A DNA stretch of 64,000 bases, from assembly GCF_902459615.1 (NCBI RefSeq), contig NZ_CABPSA010000006.1:124001-188000 (forward strand). Direction: 5' to 3'. Position numbers and translations under genes: made by a program. Positions 44,149 through 52,899 of the stretch are shown piece after piece. Every line of letters begins with the position of its first letter. Position 1 is the stretch's first letter. Source of the stretch: Pandoraea commovens (GTDB lineage: Bacteria > Pseudomonadota > Gammaproteobacteria > Burkholderiales > Burkholderiaceae). The notes below the pieces were generated by a model. The model was not told the DNA's origin. It did not search any database and was given only the letters and a program-made list of their open reading frames with translations.

Positions 44149-44295
44149 ATACCAATAAAAAAATCATTTTTCATGATCTTTTTGCCCGCATACATTGAAT
44201 TGCAGAGGCGCGAATTCCCCCGGACACAGACGCAACCACACCGACAGACCGGACGCGCCGGATCAAGACCCAACCCACATGACGCGAGGCAAGCT

Positions 44296-45156
44296 ATGAA
44301 GACCTGGTCCAGACGATCCTTTGTAAAGGCGACGCTTGCATCGAGCGCCGCATTGGCGCTCCCAGTCGTGCCGACGCTGGCGTTCGCCGAAGGCGGCACG
44401 CTCGCCGACATCAAGAAGCGCGGCAAGCTGACGGTCGGCACCGAAGCGGCCTACGAGCCATTCGAATATGTCGAAAACGGACAGGTGGTCGGGTATGGGC
44501 ACGATGTCCTCGAACTGATGGCAGCGAAACTCGGCGTCAAGCTCGAACAGATGAATCTGCCGTTCCAGGGCTTGCTGCCGGGCCTGATGTCGCACAAGTT
44601 CGACTTTGTGGCGACGAGCGTCGGCATCACGCCGGAGCGCGCCAAGCGCTTCGCGTTCAGCCAGCCGGTCGGTGTCGTGCGCTCGGTGCTGATGGTGCGT
44701 GTCGACGAGACCGCCATCAAGAGCGGCATGGACATCGCGGGCAAGACCATCGGCACGCAGATGGGCTCGTCGTCCCAACCGGTAGCGGACGAGTTCGAGA
44801 AGGAACTCAAGGACAAAACGGGCAAGGGCTACGCGGGCACGCGTCTGTTCCAGGCGTATCCGGACGTCTCCAATGCGCTCGCCAACAAGACCATCGATGT
44901 GGCGCTGATGCCGTCCAACATCGCCGCCGTGCAGATGCGCAAGCAACCGAACGTGTTCCGCATCGCGGGCACCATCGGTCAGCCGAAGCTGCTGGCATGG
45001 GTGGCGAACCCGAACGATCTCGAGATCCGCAAGTTCATCAACGACTCGCTCGACGAATTCCGAGCCAACGGCAAGCTCGCCGCGCTCCAGAAGAAGTGGT
45101 TCGGTGGCCCGATGGACACGCCGCGCGAGAACTACCTGCCGCAGGGGGCGATTTGA
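44296..45156 (+). CDS. ABC transporter substrate-binding protein, polar amino acid type
   Basis: Periplasmic solute-binding protein of 286 residues (SBP family 3). The signal peptide carries a twin-arginine motif, SRRSFVK, then ASSAALALPVVPTLAFA. The mature part opens with ADIKKRGKLTVGTEAAYEPF, the family signature, and continues GYGHDVLELMAAKLGV. GAGG lies 7 bases before ATG 44296. It is the first gene of a six-gene operon with two permeases, a ureohydrolase, an ATPase and RidA, so the ligand is probably an amino acid or guanidino compound. Confidence 0.93.
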   Translation: MKTWSRRSFVKATLASSAALALPVVPTLAFAEGGTLADIKKRGKLTVGTEAAYEPFEYVENGQVVGYGHDVLELMAAKLGVKLEQMNLPFQGLLPGLMSHKFDFVATSVGITPERAKRFAFSQPVGVVRSVLMVRVDETAIKSGMDIAGKTIGTQMGSSSQPVADEFEKELKDKTGKGYAGTRLFQAYPDVSNALANKTIDVALMPSNIAAVQMRKQPNVFRIAGTIGQPKLLAWVANPNDLEIRKFINDSLDEFRANGKLAALQKKWFGGPMDTPRENYLPQGAI

Positions 45157-45167
45157 CCTCCGCAGCC

Positions 45168-45860
45168 ATGGTCGACGGCCTCGGCAGCATGGGCGGCATG
45201 GCCGGAGTGATCCAACCGTTTCTCGAAGGCGTGGTTTCGGGAACGGCGATCACGCTGGCTGCGTCGGCCGGTGCCTTCGTGATCGGACTGGCGCTCGGGA
45301 TCGTGCTGCTGCTCATGCGCATCTCGCCGTTCGCGCCGTTGCGCTCGCTGGTGGTGCTGTGGGTGAGTCTGATTCGCGGCACACCGGCACTGATCCACAT
45401 GCTGATTGCGTACTACATGGTGCCCGCGATGTTCGATCTCTCGATCTCGCCTGTCACCGCCGGTGTGGCCGCACTCGCCTGCAACACGAGCGCTTACATC
45501 GTCGAGATTCTGCGCGGCGCACTCGGCACGATCTCTCACGGACAACGCGCCGCCGGTTACGCGATGGGCATGCGCGCGACGCAGGTGTGGCGACACGTGC
45601 TGCTGCCGCAGGTCATCTACCGCTCCATTCCGCCGCTGACCAGCGAGTTCACGATTCTGCTCAAGGCGTCGTCGCTGATGTCGATCATCGCAGTGCCGGA
45701 GCTTGCGACGGTCGCACGCAACGCCACTTTGCAGACGGATCTGCCGTTGCAGGTCTTCGCCATTACGGCCGCGGTGTACTTCGTGTTGCTGTTCTGCATT
45801 TCGGCCGCGTCGCGTGTGTGCGAGCGCCGCGTATCGAGGATGTTGCCCCATGGCCATTGA
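45168..45860 (+). CDS. ABC transporter permease, polar amino acid type (1)
   Basis: Inner-membrane permease of about 230 residues of the HisM/HisQ class. The ATPase-contacting EAA loop is AAGYAMGMRATQVWRHVLLPQ, preceded by SLIRGTPALIHMLIAYY. An ATG at 45168 is used here. A TTG at 45153 overlapping the previous stop (TTGA) has a better ribosome site (AGGGGG) and may be the true, translationally coupled start. The gene overlaps the second permease by 11 bases. Confidence 0.9.
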   Translation: MVDGLGSMGGMAGVIQPFLEGVVSGTAITLAASAGAFVIGLALGIVLLLMRISPFAPLRSLVVLWVSLIRGTPALIHMLIAYYMVPAMFDLSISPVTAGVAALACNTSAYIVEILRGALGTISHGQRAAGYAMGMRATQVWRHVLLPQVIYRSIPPLTSEFTILLKASSLMSIIAVPELATVARNATLQTDLPLQVFAITAAVYFVLLFCISAASRVCERRVSRMLPHGH

Positions 45861-46563
45861 TTTCTCCATCGTCCGCGAAGCGATTCCCGTCCTGCTCGAA
45901 GGCCTGCGCGTTACTGCACTCGTGAGCCTCGCCGGTATCCCCATCGGCATCGTGATCGGCATCGCCGCCGCCTACGCCGCGCAGTCGCGCACGTTGCTGC
46001 GTCCGATTGCGCTTGGTTACGTCGAGCTGGTGCGCAACATCCCGTATCTGATCCTCGTCTACCTGTCGTTCTTCGGCTTGCCGAAGCTTGGCGTGAGCGC
46101 GTCGGCCATGACCGTCGCGGTCGGATGCACGGCGTTCTACACCGGTGGCTACTTCTGCGAAATCCTGCGTGCGGCTCTGCGCAGCGTGGCGCGCGGTCAG
46201 ACGCATGCGGCGCTCTCGCTCGGCATGACTTACTGGCAGACGCAGCGTCACATCATCGCGCCGCAGTTGTTCGGCTTTCTGATTCCGCCGACGACAAGCC
46301 TTGTGATCATGATGTTCAAGGACTCGGCCATCTTCTCGGTGATGAGCCTGCCGGAGATGACCTATCAGAGCAATCTGCTCACCGCAAACACGTTCGCTTA
46401 CGTCGAAGTGCTCGGCACGACGGCATTGATCTACTGGCTCAGCAGCGTCTTGCTGGCCGGTGTGGGGCGGCGTCTGGAAACCGTGGTCGGGCGACGTACC
46501 CGCACACCCGACGCCGTCGCTTTCTCGACACTCCCCGCCAAAGGAAAAGGACAACTCTCATGA
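45850..46563 (+). CDS. ABC transporter permease, polar amino acid type (2)
   Basis: Second inner-membrane permease, 237 residues, forming the heterodimeric channel with the preceding one. It has VELVRNIPYLILVYLSFFG and the EAA loop THAALSLGMTYWQTQRHIIA. The last 30 residues are polar. Its stop overlaps the ureohydrolase start as ATGA, so the chain of couplings continues. Confidence 0.92.
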   Translation: MAIDFSIVREAIPVLLEGLRVTALVSLAGIPIGIVIGIAAAYAAQSRTLLRPIALGYVELVRNIPYLILVYLSFFGLPKLGVSASAMTVAVGCTAFYTGGYFCEILRAALRSVARGQTHAALSLGMTYWQTQRHIIAPQLFGFLIPPTTSLVIMMFKDSAIFSVMSLPEMTYQSNLLTANTFAYVEVLGTTALIYWLSSVLLAGVGRRLETVVGRRTRTPDAVAFSTLPAKGKGQLS

Positions 46564-47519
46564 CGACTTACACCGTTGCCCCGCGCACAGGCCATCCGAC
46601 TCTGCTGTACTCGGAGCTTGATCTCGACATCGACAACCTGAAGGCCGATATCGCCGTGCTCGGCATGCCGTACGGCGCACCGTATGCGGCGTCCGACTTC
46701 AGCAACGATCAGACGAATGCGCCGTCCGCGATTCGTCAGGCGACGGACCGTGTGGTGCGCCGTCCCGAGCATTACGACTTCGATATCGACGGCCCGCTGC
46801 TGCAAGGGCGCAAGGACATCCGCTTCGTCGACTGCGGCGACATCGTGCCCGATCTGTCGAAGCCGGGTGAACACTATGCCCGCGCCGAAGCGGCAGTGCG
46901 CCGCATTGCAGCGGCTGGTGCAATGCCGATTGTGCTTGGCGGCGACCACGGCATCACCACGCCCGTGCTGCGCGGTCTCGATCAGAAGGGACCGATCACG
47001 CTCGTGCACATCGATGCGCATCTGGACTGGCGCGACGAAGTCAACGGTGTGCGCGAAGGCTTGTCGAGCCCGATTCGTCGCGCGTCGGAAATGGCGCACG
47101 TGGATCGCATCATCCAGATCGGCTTGCGTGCACAGGGCAGCGGCCGTCCGGCGGATCTGGCTGCGGCACGCGAGTACGGTGCAGAGCTGGTGACGGCGTA
47201 CGAGCTGCACGACATCGGCATGGACGCCGTACTCGATCGCATTCCCGACGGCGGCAACTACTACCTCACCATCGACGCCGACGGGCTCGATCCGTCGACC
47301 ATGCCTGCCGTGGCCGGTCCGGCCCCGGGTGGTGTGACCTTCGTGCAGGCGCGCAAGCTGATTCACGGTCTGGTGCGCAAGGGGCGTGTGGTCGGCATGG
47401 ACATCGTCGAGATTCAGCCGGAGAAGGATGACGCGAACCTGATTTCGTGTGTGACGGCTGGTCGTCTGATCCTCAACCTGATCGGCGCGTCGATTCGCGC
47501 AGGACACTACGACAAATGA
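46560..47519 (+). CDS. Ureohydrolase (agmatinase/arginase/guanidino-acid hydrolase family)
   Basis: Binuclear metal hydrolase of 319 residues. Metal ligands are seen in LGGDHGITTP, HIDAHLDWRDE and TIDADGLDPS; the last differs slightly from the common DIDxxDP form, with ADG in the middle. The family removes urea from arginine, agmatine, guanidinobutyrate and similar compounds, and guanidine itself in recent cases. The exact substrate cannot be read from the sequence. ATGA overlaps on both sides place it inside an ABC importer operon, which suggests that the imported solute is its substrate. Confidence 0.92.
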   Translation: MTTYTVAPRTGHPTLLYSELDLDIDNLKADIAVLGMPYGAPYAASDFSNDQTNAPSAIRQATDRVVRRPEHYDFDIDGPLLQGRKDIRFVDCGDIVPDLSKPGEHYARAEAAVRRIAAAGAMPIVLGGDHGITTPVLRGLDQKGPITLVHIDAHLDWRDEVNGVREGLSSPIRRASEMAHVDRIIQIGLRAQGSGRPADLAAAREYGAELVTAYELHDIGMDAVLDRIPDGGNYYLTIDADGLDPSTMPAVAGPAPGGVTFVQARKLIHGLVRKGRVVGMDIVEIQPEKDDANLISCVTAGRLILNLIGASIRAGHYDK

Positions 47520-48262
47520 GCACCGCACAACCCATCATCGAGATTCGCGACGTCGACAAGTGGTACGGCGCGCACCACGTGCTCAAGCAATGCTCGACGC
47601 ATGTCGGCAAGGGCGAGATCGTGGTGGTGTGCGGGCCGTCCGGCTCGGGCAAGTCGACGCTGATCAAGACCGTCAACGCATTGGAGCCGTTCCAGAAGGG
47701 CGACGTTGTCGTCGCGGGCACGTCGCTCACCGCGAAGTCGACCAATCTGCCGAAACTGCGCAGCAAGGTCGGTATGGTCTTCCAGCATTTCGAGCTGTTC
47801 CCGCATCTGGATCTGACGCGCAATCTCACGCTCGCGCAACAGATCGTGCTCGGGCGCGACGCCGATTCGGCACGCACCAAGGCGCGCGCGTTGCTCGATC
47901 GCGTGGGGCTGTCGGCCCACGCGCACAAGTATCCGGGGCAATTGTCGGGCGGTCAGCAACAACGCGTGGCCATCGCACGCGCGTTGTCGATGGACCCGAT
48001 GGCCATGCTGTTCGACGAACCGACATCGGCGCTCGATCCCGAAATGGTCAACGAAGTGCTTGACGTGATGGTCGAGCTCGCCCGCGAGGGCATGACGATG
48101 ATGGTCGTCACGCACGAGATGGGCTTCGCGCGACGCGTGGCGCATCGCGTGGTGTTCATGGAGGACGGCGCGATCATCGAAGACAGTCCGACCGACGTGT
48201 TCTTCAACGAAGCGGCCAGTCCTGCCGCAAAGCGTTTCCTCTCCAAGATACTGGCGCACTGA
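47516..48262 (+). CDS. ABC transporter ATP-binding protein, polar amino acid type
   Basis: ATPase of 248 residues powering the importer. Walker A is GPSGSGKST, the Q-loop VFQHFELFPHL, the signature LSGGQQQRVAIARAL, Walker B AMLFDEPTSALDP and the H-loop VVTHEMGFA. It starts at an ATG overlapping the ureohydrolase stop. The insertion of a hydrolase gene between permease and ATPase genes ties the enzyme to the transporter. Confidence 0.96.
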   Translation: MSTAQPIIEIRDVDKWYGAHHVLKQCSTHVGKGEIVVVCGPSGSGKSTLIKTVNALEPFQKGDVVVAGTSLTAKSTNLPKLRSKVGMVFQHFELFPHLDLTRNLTLAQQIVLGRDADSARTKARALLDRVGLSAHAHKYPGQLSGGQQQRVAIARALSMDPMAMLFDEPTSALDPEMVNEVLDVMVELAREGMTMMVVTHEMGFARRVAHRVVFMEDGAIIEDSPTDVFFNEAASPAAKRFLSKILAH

Positions 48263-48298
48263 TTGCGCCGCCGACCCCAGACAGAAAGACGAGACAAC

Positions 48299-48712
48299 AT
48301 GACGCACACCCGCATCCGCAAGTTCAACACCCGCGAAACCTATCCGGAACAAAAGCTCGACAACGATCTGTGCCAGGCGGTGATCGCGGGGAACACGATC
48401 TATCTGCGCGGGCAGATCGGTCAGGACCTCGACACGCGTGAGTCCGTCGGCATTGGCGACGTGACGGCACAGACCGAACGCGCCATGGCCAACGTGAAGA
48501 TGCTGCTGGACGAATGCGGCAGCCAGCTCGCGGATATCTGCAAGGTGACGGTGTATATCGTCGATCCGCGTTATCGCGAGGCTGTCTACAACGTCATGGG
48601 GCGCTGGCTCAAGGGCGTGTTCCCGGTGTCGACGGGCATCGTGGTGCAGGCGCTGGCGCGTCCCGAGTGGTTGGTGGAAATCGATGTGACGGCGGTGAAG
48701 TCGACCGCTTGA
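48299..48712 (+). CDS. RidA/YjgF-family protein
   Basis: A 137-residue RidA-type protein. Family members hydrolyse reactive enamine/imine intermediates produced by PLP enzymes or flavin oxidases, or deaminate related metabolites. The conserved core is TIYLRGQIGQDL, and the segment ICKVTVYIVDPRYREAVY with VQALARPEWLVEIDVTAV near the end. The catalytic arginine position is occupied in the ALARPE segment. It is the last gene of the ABC/ureohydrolase operon, consistent with breakdown of a nitrogen compound. Confidence 0.9.
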   Translation: MTHTRIRKFNTRETYPEQKLDNDLCQAVIAGNTIYLRGQIGQDLDTRESVGIGDVTAQTERAMANVKMLLDECGSQLADICKVTVYIVDPRYREAVYNVMGRWLKGVFPVSTGIVVQALARPEWLVEIDVTAVKSTA

Positions 48713-48742
48713 CCTCGTGTAGTCGAATCGAGGGACGCAAAA

Positions 48743-48786
48743 CGTCACGGCCGTTGTATCGAGGTCTCGATACAACGGCCGTGACG
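48743..48786. terminator. 44-bp near-perfect palindrome, probable bidirectional terminator
   Basis: Two 21-base arms (48743-48763 and 48766-48786) pair perfectly around a GT centre; the arms begin CGTCACGGCC and end GGCCGTGACG. It lies between the ridA stop and the convergent secreted-protein gene. Minus-strand transcripts would end in TTTT; on the plus strand no U-tract follows. The stem is unusually long for a simple terminator. Confidence 0.6.
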
Positions 48787-48800
48787 AAACCGTTGGCGGG

Positions 48801-49397
48801 TCAGAAGCGGCGCTTGACGTACACCGTCGCACCGAGATCTTTCTGACGGAGAATCGGGATTTTCGCGCTCGCCGAAACGGTCCAGTCTTCAGTCTTCAGC
48901 GAAAGCCCACGCTTAGGATCTGAGCCCAGCTTGTCGTCGGTATTGTTCCACTGGACGAGGGACAGCTGCGGCGAGCGGTTCGGCCCGATGCTCAGGTAGC
49001 TTTGCGTCGCTCTTGCGGCGTCGGCCGTATCGGCAGCAGCAGGTGTTTCGATCCAGTTGGCGGTTCCGTGTACGGCGAATGGCGCAGCGCTATTGATCGC
49101 TTCGATCCGTGTGTAGAGAAATGCGTTGGCGTCTGCCTGCGTCATTCGGTCGACACGCTCGGGCGTCTCGGGACTCTCTCGACCGAATGGGTAAAGCGTG
49201 ACGGGGACGGCCGGAACCACTGCGACGGAGATAGGGGCAGGCGGAGGCGGGACACGTACGGGTAGTGGTGATGGACCGAGGTTGGCCATCATCATCTGTT
49301 CGGATGAACCCGTGCCGACACCTTGCGACATCGCCACGCCGCTGAGCATGGCAAGACAAGTGCCGATCATCCATTTATTCAGGCACGTCATGGACAT
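48801..49397 (-). CDS. Secreted protein of unknown function
   Basis: A 198-residue protein with a signal peptide (MTCLNKWMIGTCLAMLSGVA, MSQG). A proline/valine-rich linker follows (PLPVRVPPPPAPISVAVVPA), then a C-terminal domain of alternating polar and hydrophobic residues with LSLVQWNNTDDKLGSDP and WTVSASAKIPILRQKDLGAT, ending VKRRF. The ending resembles an outer-membrane beta-strand terminus, but the protein is too short for a typical barrel. I do not recognise a family. It is monocistronic and faces the long palindrome. Confidence 0.75.
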   Translation of the reverse strand: MSMTCLNKWMIGTCLAMLSGVAMSQGVGTGSSEQMMMANLGPSPLPVRVPPPPAPISVAVVPAVPVTLYPFGRESPETPERVDRMTQADANAFLYTRIEAINSAAPFAVHGTANWIETPAAADTADAARATQSYLSIGPNRSPQLSLVQWNNTDDKLGSDPKRGLSLKTEDWTVSASAKIPILRQKDLGATVYVKRRF

Positions 49398-49680
49398 GCC
49401 TCCCGTGAAGGAATGGAAACGCTAGTTCACTGGCCCCATTTTTGCCTTCGTACGGCGTGCTTCTTTACTTCGCAAACTTTGTATTACGAACCGTCTTGAG
49501 CGGTTTCTCAGCGTGCCGTATGCACTTAGGAAGTGTAGTCAGTCATTTGCATCGCGCTACCCCAATTTGCACCCGGTTCATGCTGCATTGCGGCTAACGC
49601 AGGGGCTCAGGCCCGCCGGACAAGACCCTGATGCATTCGTCTCCGGAATGGCTCCGGGTATATCCCGACACTTTGCAGTA

Positions 49681-50007
49681 TCAAACCTTCTCGTCGCGCG
49701 CCTTCAGCCAAAGCCCGAATTCCTTCATCACGTCGACCACGGGACGCAACCGCTCGCCGTCCGCTGACAGCGCGTATTCGACTTTGACGGGGGAGGTCGG
49801 ATACACGGTGCGTGTGATCAGTCCGGCATCCTCCAGCGCACGAAGGTCGAGCGTGAGCATGCGTTGCGAAATGCCGGGGACATCGCGTCGCAGATCGTTG
49901 AACCGTTTGGGGCCGTCGAGCAGATACGACACGAGGAGCAGTCGCCATCTCCCGCCGAGAACACGCATCGATTCTTCCACCGAACAGCCGGACAGATTCT
50001 CTTTCAT
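49681..50007 (-). CDS. HxlR-family transcriptional regulator
   Basis: A 108-residue winged-HTH regulator with the HxlR signature: VEESMRVLGGRWRLLLVSYL, FNDLRRDVPGISQRMLTLDL and VKVEYALSADGERL. A cysteine near the N-terminus (GCSVEE) matches the redox- or electrophile-sensing Cys of the family. It is divergent from a glutathione S-transferase gene, and an AT-rich dyad lies between. Control of the GST in response to electrophiles is a reasonable inference. Confidence 0.92.
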   Translation of the reverse strand: MKENLSGCSVEESMRVLGGRWRLLLVSYLLDGPKRFNDLRRDVPGISQRMLTLDLRALEDAGLITRTVYPTSPVKVEYALSADGERLRPVVDVMKEFGLWLKARDEKV

Positions 50008-50028
50008 CGGGCACTCACATTTTTAAAG

Positions 50029-50056
50029 GTCAGTATATTTTTTGTACTTATATGAC
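50029..50056. promoter_or_regulatory. AT-rich dyad between HxlR and GST genes
   Basis: Imperfect inverted repeat GTCAGTATA (50029-50037) and TATATGAC (50049-50056), located 21 bases upstream of the HxlR start. It resembles HxlR/DUF24 operators in composition and size. Confidence 0.5.
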
Positions 50057-50128
50057 ATTTTAGTGCCTTCTTTATTTTTTATACCAGTTGCCTAGAATGA
50101 GCCCCGAACCACTATTTCGGGAATTCTC

Positions 50129-50779
50129 ATGAAGCTTTATTACGTGCCGGGCGCTTGCTCGCTGGCGCCTCATATCGTGCTCAACGAACTGGGGGCGGAT
50201 TTTTCGCTGGTGAAGGTCGATTACAAAACGCATACGACAGAAGACGGCCGGGACTTCTATGCGCTCAGTCCCTTCGGCTATGTCCCGCTGCTGGAATTGG
50301 CGGACGGCACACGGCTTCGCGAAGGTCCGGCGATCGTGCAGTACCTGGCGGACCGCAAGCCTGAGCTGGCGCTGGCGCCCGCGAACGGATCGTTCGATCG
50401 CTACCGTCTTCAGGAATGGCTGAACTTCCTCAGCACGGAAATCCACAAGGGGTTCATTCCGCTGCTCTACGCGGTGCTTGCGGGGAAGTACGGCACCGAG
50501 TCGGCCAAGCCGAAGCTGGAAGCCCGCTTCAAATGGATCGACGAGCAACTGGCGGAACGGGAGTATCTGATGGGCGACAACTTCACCGTTGCCGATGCTT
50601 ACCTGCTCACGCTCACGCAATGGGGGCAGGCGTCGTGGCTTCAGTCCGTCTATAAGGCGAATATCCACTTTGACGACCTGACCCATTTGCAGCGTTGGTA
50701 TCGCCGTGTGCTGGCGCGTCCTGCTGTGCAGCGGGCGTTTGAGGCGGAAGGGCTGACGCCAACGGCGCGCTGCGCCTAA
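50129..50779 (+). CDS. Glutathione S-transferase, beta class
   Basis: Cytoplasmic GST of 216 residues. The beta-class active-site cysteine is in YYVPGACSLAPHIVL (Cys10). The GSH-binding loop includes GYVPLLEL and REGPAIVQYL, and the C-terminal helical domain has LMGDNFTVADAYLLTL. It conjugates or reduces electrophiles. It is divergent from an HxlR regulator and overlaps the convergent monooxygenase gene by four bases. Confidence 0.94.
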   Translation: MKLYYVPGACSLAPHIVLNELGADFSLVKVDYKTHTTEDGRDFYALSPFGYVPLLELADGTRLREGPAIVQYLADRKPELALAPANGSFDRYRLQEWLNFLSTEIHKGFIPLLYAVLAGKYGTESAKPKLEARFKWIDEQLAEREYLMGDNFTVADAYLLTLTQWGQASWLQSVYKANIHFDDLTHLQRWYRRVLARPAVQRAFEAEGLTPTARCA

Positions 50780-51936
50780 CGACGTTGCTCGTGAGTCACG
50801 TGGGGGTGAACGGACGGGAGCGCGTGACGCTCGCTGTGACCGAACCACTCAGCGAAAGCGCTCGCGCATTGTTCACCGATGGGGCCGGACCGGTCGAGCA
50901 TGGCGGCTTCCTGCGCATGCACGGCGGCCTGCCAGTCGGATGCGCCTGCGATGGTCTCGGCAAGTTCCGCGGCGTCCAGCATGGCGAGATTGACGCCGAC
51001 GCCCATCGGCGGCATCACGTGTGCGGCGTCGCCGACGAGCGTGAGCCCCGGCGTCGCAGGCCATCGTGCGCCCGGCGGCAGGCCGACGATGGGGCGTATC
51101 GCGGCGATGCGTTCGGCATCCTCGATCAATGACAACAGGCGGGGCGACCAGCCGGGAAAGCGTGCGAGCAAATCCTGCTGGGTGATGCCAGCGAGCGTTT
51201 TCTCCGGCCGGTCCGTATCGTCGGCATGCGTTCTGAACGCCGCATAGGACCGTATGACGTCGTTGCCATTGCGTTGTGCAAAGAGCGCGGTGCCTGACCC
51301 GGAGCCGTTGCCCACGGACATGAGTGTTCCGTGTCCGACCAGCGCCGCGACGGCGGGGTGCTGACGCTCTACATCGGAAAACCAGAGTTCGACGAACGTC
51401 ACCCCTGTGTACACCGGACGAATGTCGGTGAGCGCGGCTCTGATAGCAGACCCGGCACCGTCGGCGCCGATGACGAGATCGCATTCGTGGGTGTGTCCGT
51501 CTTGCAGATGGACGACGCGGCGGCCGCCCGAGGTCTTGCCGACGCCAACGACGCGCGCTCCCCAGATCACGGTGCCAGCGGGCAACGGTTCGAGCAGAAG
51601 CTCACGCAACACGAGACGATCGATCTCGGGACTGTCGCCGGTGCCGGGGGCGGGAATGTCTTCGAGTAGCGTTTCGCCCGTCGCCCAGTCGATGTCGCGC
51701 AGTTCCTGATCGTCGTGACGGGCAATCGCCATGTAGGCGTCGAACAGACCGGCTTTCTTCAGCGCAAGCTGACCGTCAGGCACATGGAGGTCGAGCATGC
51801 CGCCCTGATCGCGCGACGTGGCGCTCGCGTCGGTCTCGAAGACGGTCACGTCGAAGCCATCGCGAGACAGCATATTGGCGGCGACAAGTCCGGCCGGTCC
51901 GGCCCCGGCGATCACAATGACAGGTTTCTGCGACAT
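50776..51936 (-). CDS. FAD-dependent monooxygenase, TetX-like
   Basis: A 386-residue flavoprotein hydroxylase. The Rossmann motif is VIAGAGPAGLVAANMLSRDG, the DG motif VIGADGAGSAIRAAL and the second FAD motif LVGDAAHVMPPMGVGVNLAM. The sequence, especially the last motif, resembles TetX-type monooxygenases. Whether it acts on tetracyclines or another aromatic compound cannot be told from sequence. It is divergent from an AraC regulator at 52062. Confidence 0.9.
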   Translation of the reverse strand: MSQKPVIVIAGAGPAGLVAANMLSRDGFDVTVFETDASATSRDQGGMLDLHVPDGQLALKKAGLFDAYMAIARHDDQELRDIDWATGETLLEDIPAPGTGDSPEIDRLVLRELLLEPLPAGTVIWGARVVGVGKTSGGRRVVHLQDGHTHECDLVIGADGAGSAIRAALTDIRPVYTGVTFVELWFSDVERQHPAVAALVGHGTLMSVGNGSGSGTALFAQRNGNDVIRSYAAFRTHADDTDRPEKTLAGITQQDLLARFPGWSPRLLSLIEDAERIAAIRPIVGLPPGARWPATPGLTLVGDAAHVMPPMGVGVNLAMLDAAELAETIAGASDWQAAVHAQEAAMLDRSGPIGEQCASAFAEWFGHSERHALPSVHPHVTHEQRR

Positions 51937-52061
51937 TTCTTCCTCCTGAGTACGACGCCGACATAGCGTTCACGACGCACTCTATCGGCGGCCGCGATTG
52001 CTCCGTTATCCGCATAAGGTCAAAATATGCTGAAAATCGGCCAACTTTGGATTCCCCTCTC

Positions 52062-52847
52062 ATGCCACGCAGCCTCAGGAAAGTCGTTCGCGAACACGAA
52101 ACACTGGCAGGTTTCGGCGTTGACGGCACAAGTCCGGAGAGCGTTCGCCGCCTGAATCGATGGCATCGGCACGCGCAGGGGCAACTGATCTATATCGGCG
52201 CGGGGCATTTTCATATCCGCACCGACTTCGGCGCGTGGCTGTTGCCGCCGCAGCGCGCCGTGTGGATTCCGCCAGATCTGATGCACTGGGGTGAGTTGAA
52301 GGGGGTGAAGACCGGCGCGAACATTCTGCTTGCCCCCACGTATTGCCAGACCTTGCCCGACCGTCCGCAGGTACTCTCGGTCGGGCGGCTATTCGAAGCG
52401 TTGATTCATCGCGTGGCCGGATGGCGTAAGGACGTTGTGACTTCGCCGGAGGAGGAGCACGTCATGGCGGTGCTGATCGACGAGGTTCGCGCGGCACGGC
52501 ATGAGCCGTTGCATCTGCCGATGCCCAGCGACAAGCGGTTGCTGAAGATGACGGCACTGGTGCTCAGCGAGCCTGGCCGCGAGTATTCGCTGGAGACGCT
52601 GTCGTCGATGGCCGGACTGTCGACGCGCACTGCACGACGCCTGTTCGCGGCGTCGGTCGGCATGACGTTGTCGGAGTGGCGTCAGCAGGCGAGGCTCATG
52701 CGTGCCGTCGAGATGTTGTCGGACGGCGAGTCGGTGTCGGCGATTGCCGATGCGCTGGGTTACGCGAGCCCCAGCAACTTCATCGCGATGTTTCGCTCGG
52801 TGTTCGGTGTCACACCGGGGAAATACGTCGGGAGCGCAAGCGCCTAG
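52062..52847 (+). CDS. AraC-family regulator with N-terminal cupin
   Basis: Regulator of 261 residues. The N-terminal cupin (GQLIYIGAGHFHIRTDFGAW) binds an effector, and the C-terminal double HTH has LETLSSMAGLSTRTARRLF and IADALGYASPSNFIAMFRSV. It ends with the usual GVTPGKY motif, which the AraC at 3326 lacks. It is divergent from the TetX-like monooxygenase gene and probably regulates it. Confidence 0.92.
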   Translation: MPRSLRKVVREHETLAGFGVDGTSPESVRRLNRWHRHAQGQLIYIGAGHFHIRTDFGAWLLPPQRAVWIPPDLMHWGELKGVKTGANILLAPTYCQTLPDRPQVLSVGRLFEALIHRVAGWRKDVVTSPEEEHVMAVLIDEVRAARHEPLHLPMPSDKRLLKMTALVLSEPGREYSLETLSSMAGLSTRTARRLFAASVGMTLSEWRQQARLMRAVEMLSDGESVSAIADALGYASPSNFIAMFRSVFGVTPGKYVGSASA

Positions 52848-52899
52848 CGACAGACCCCGGTGGTGCGTATGCACCCGACGTCAGGTGGAAACCTGTTGG

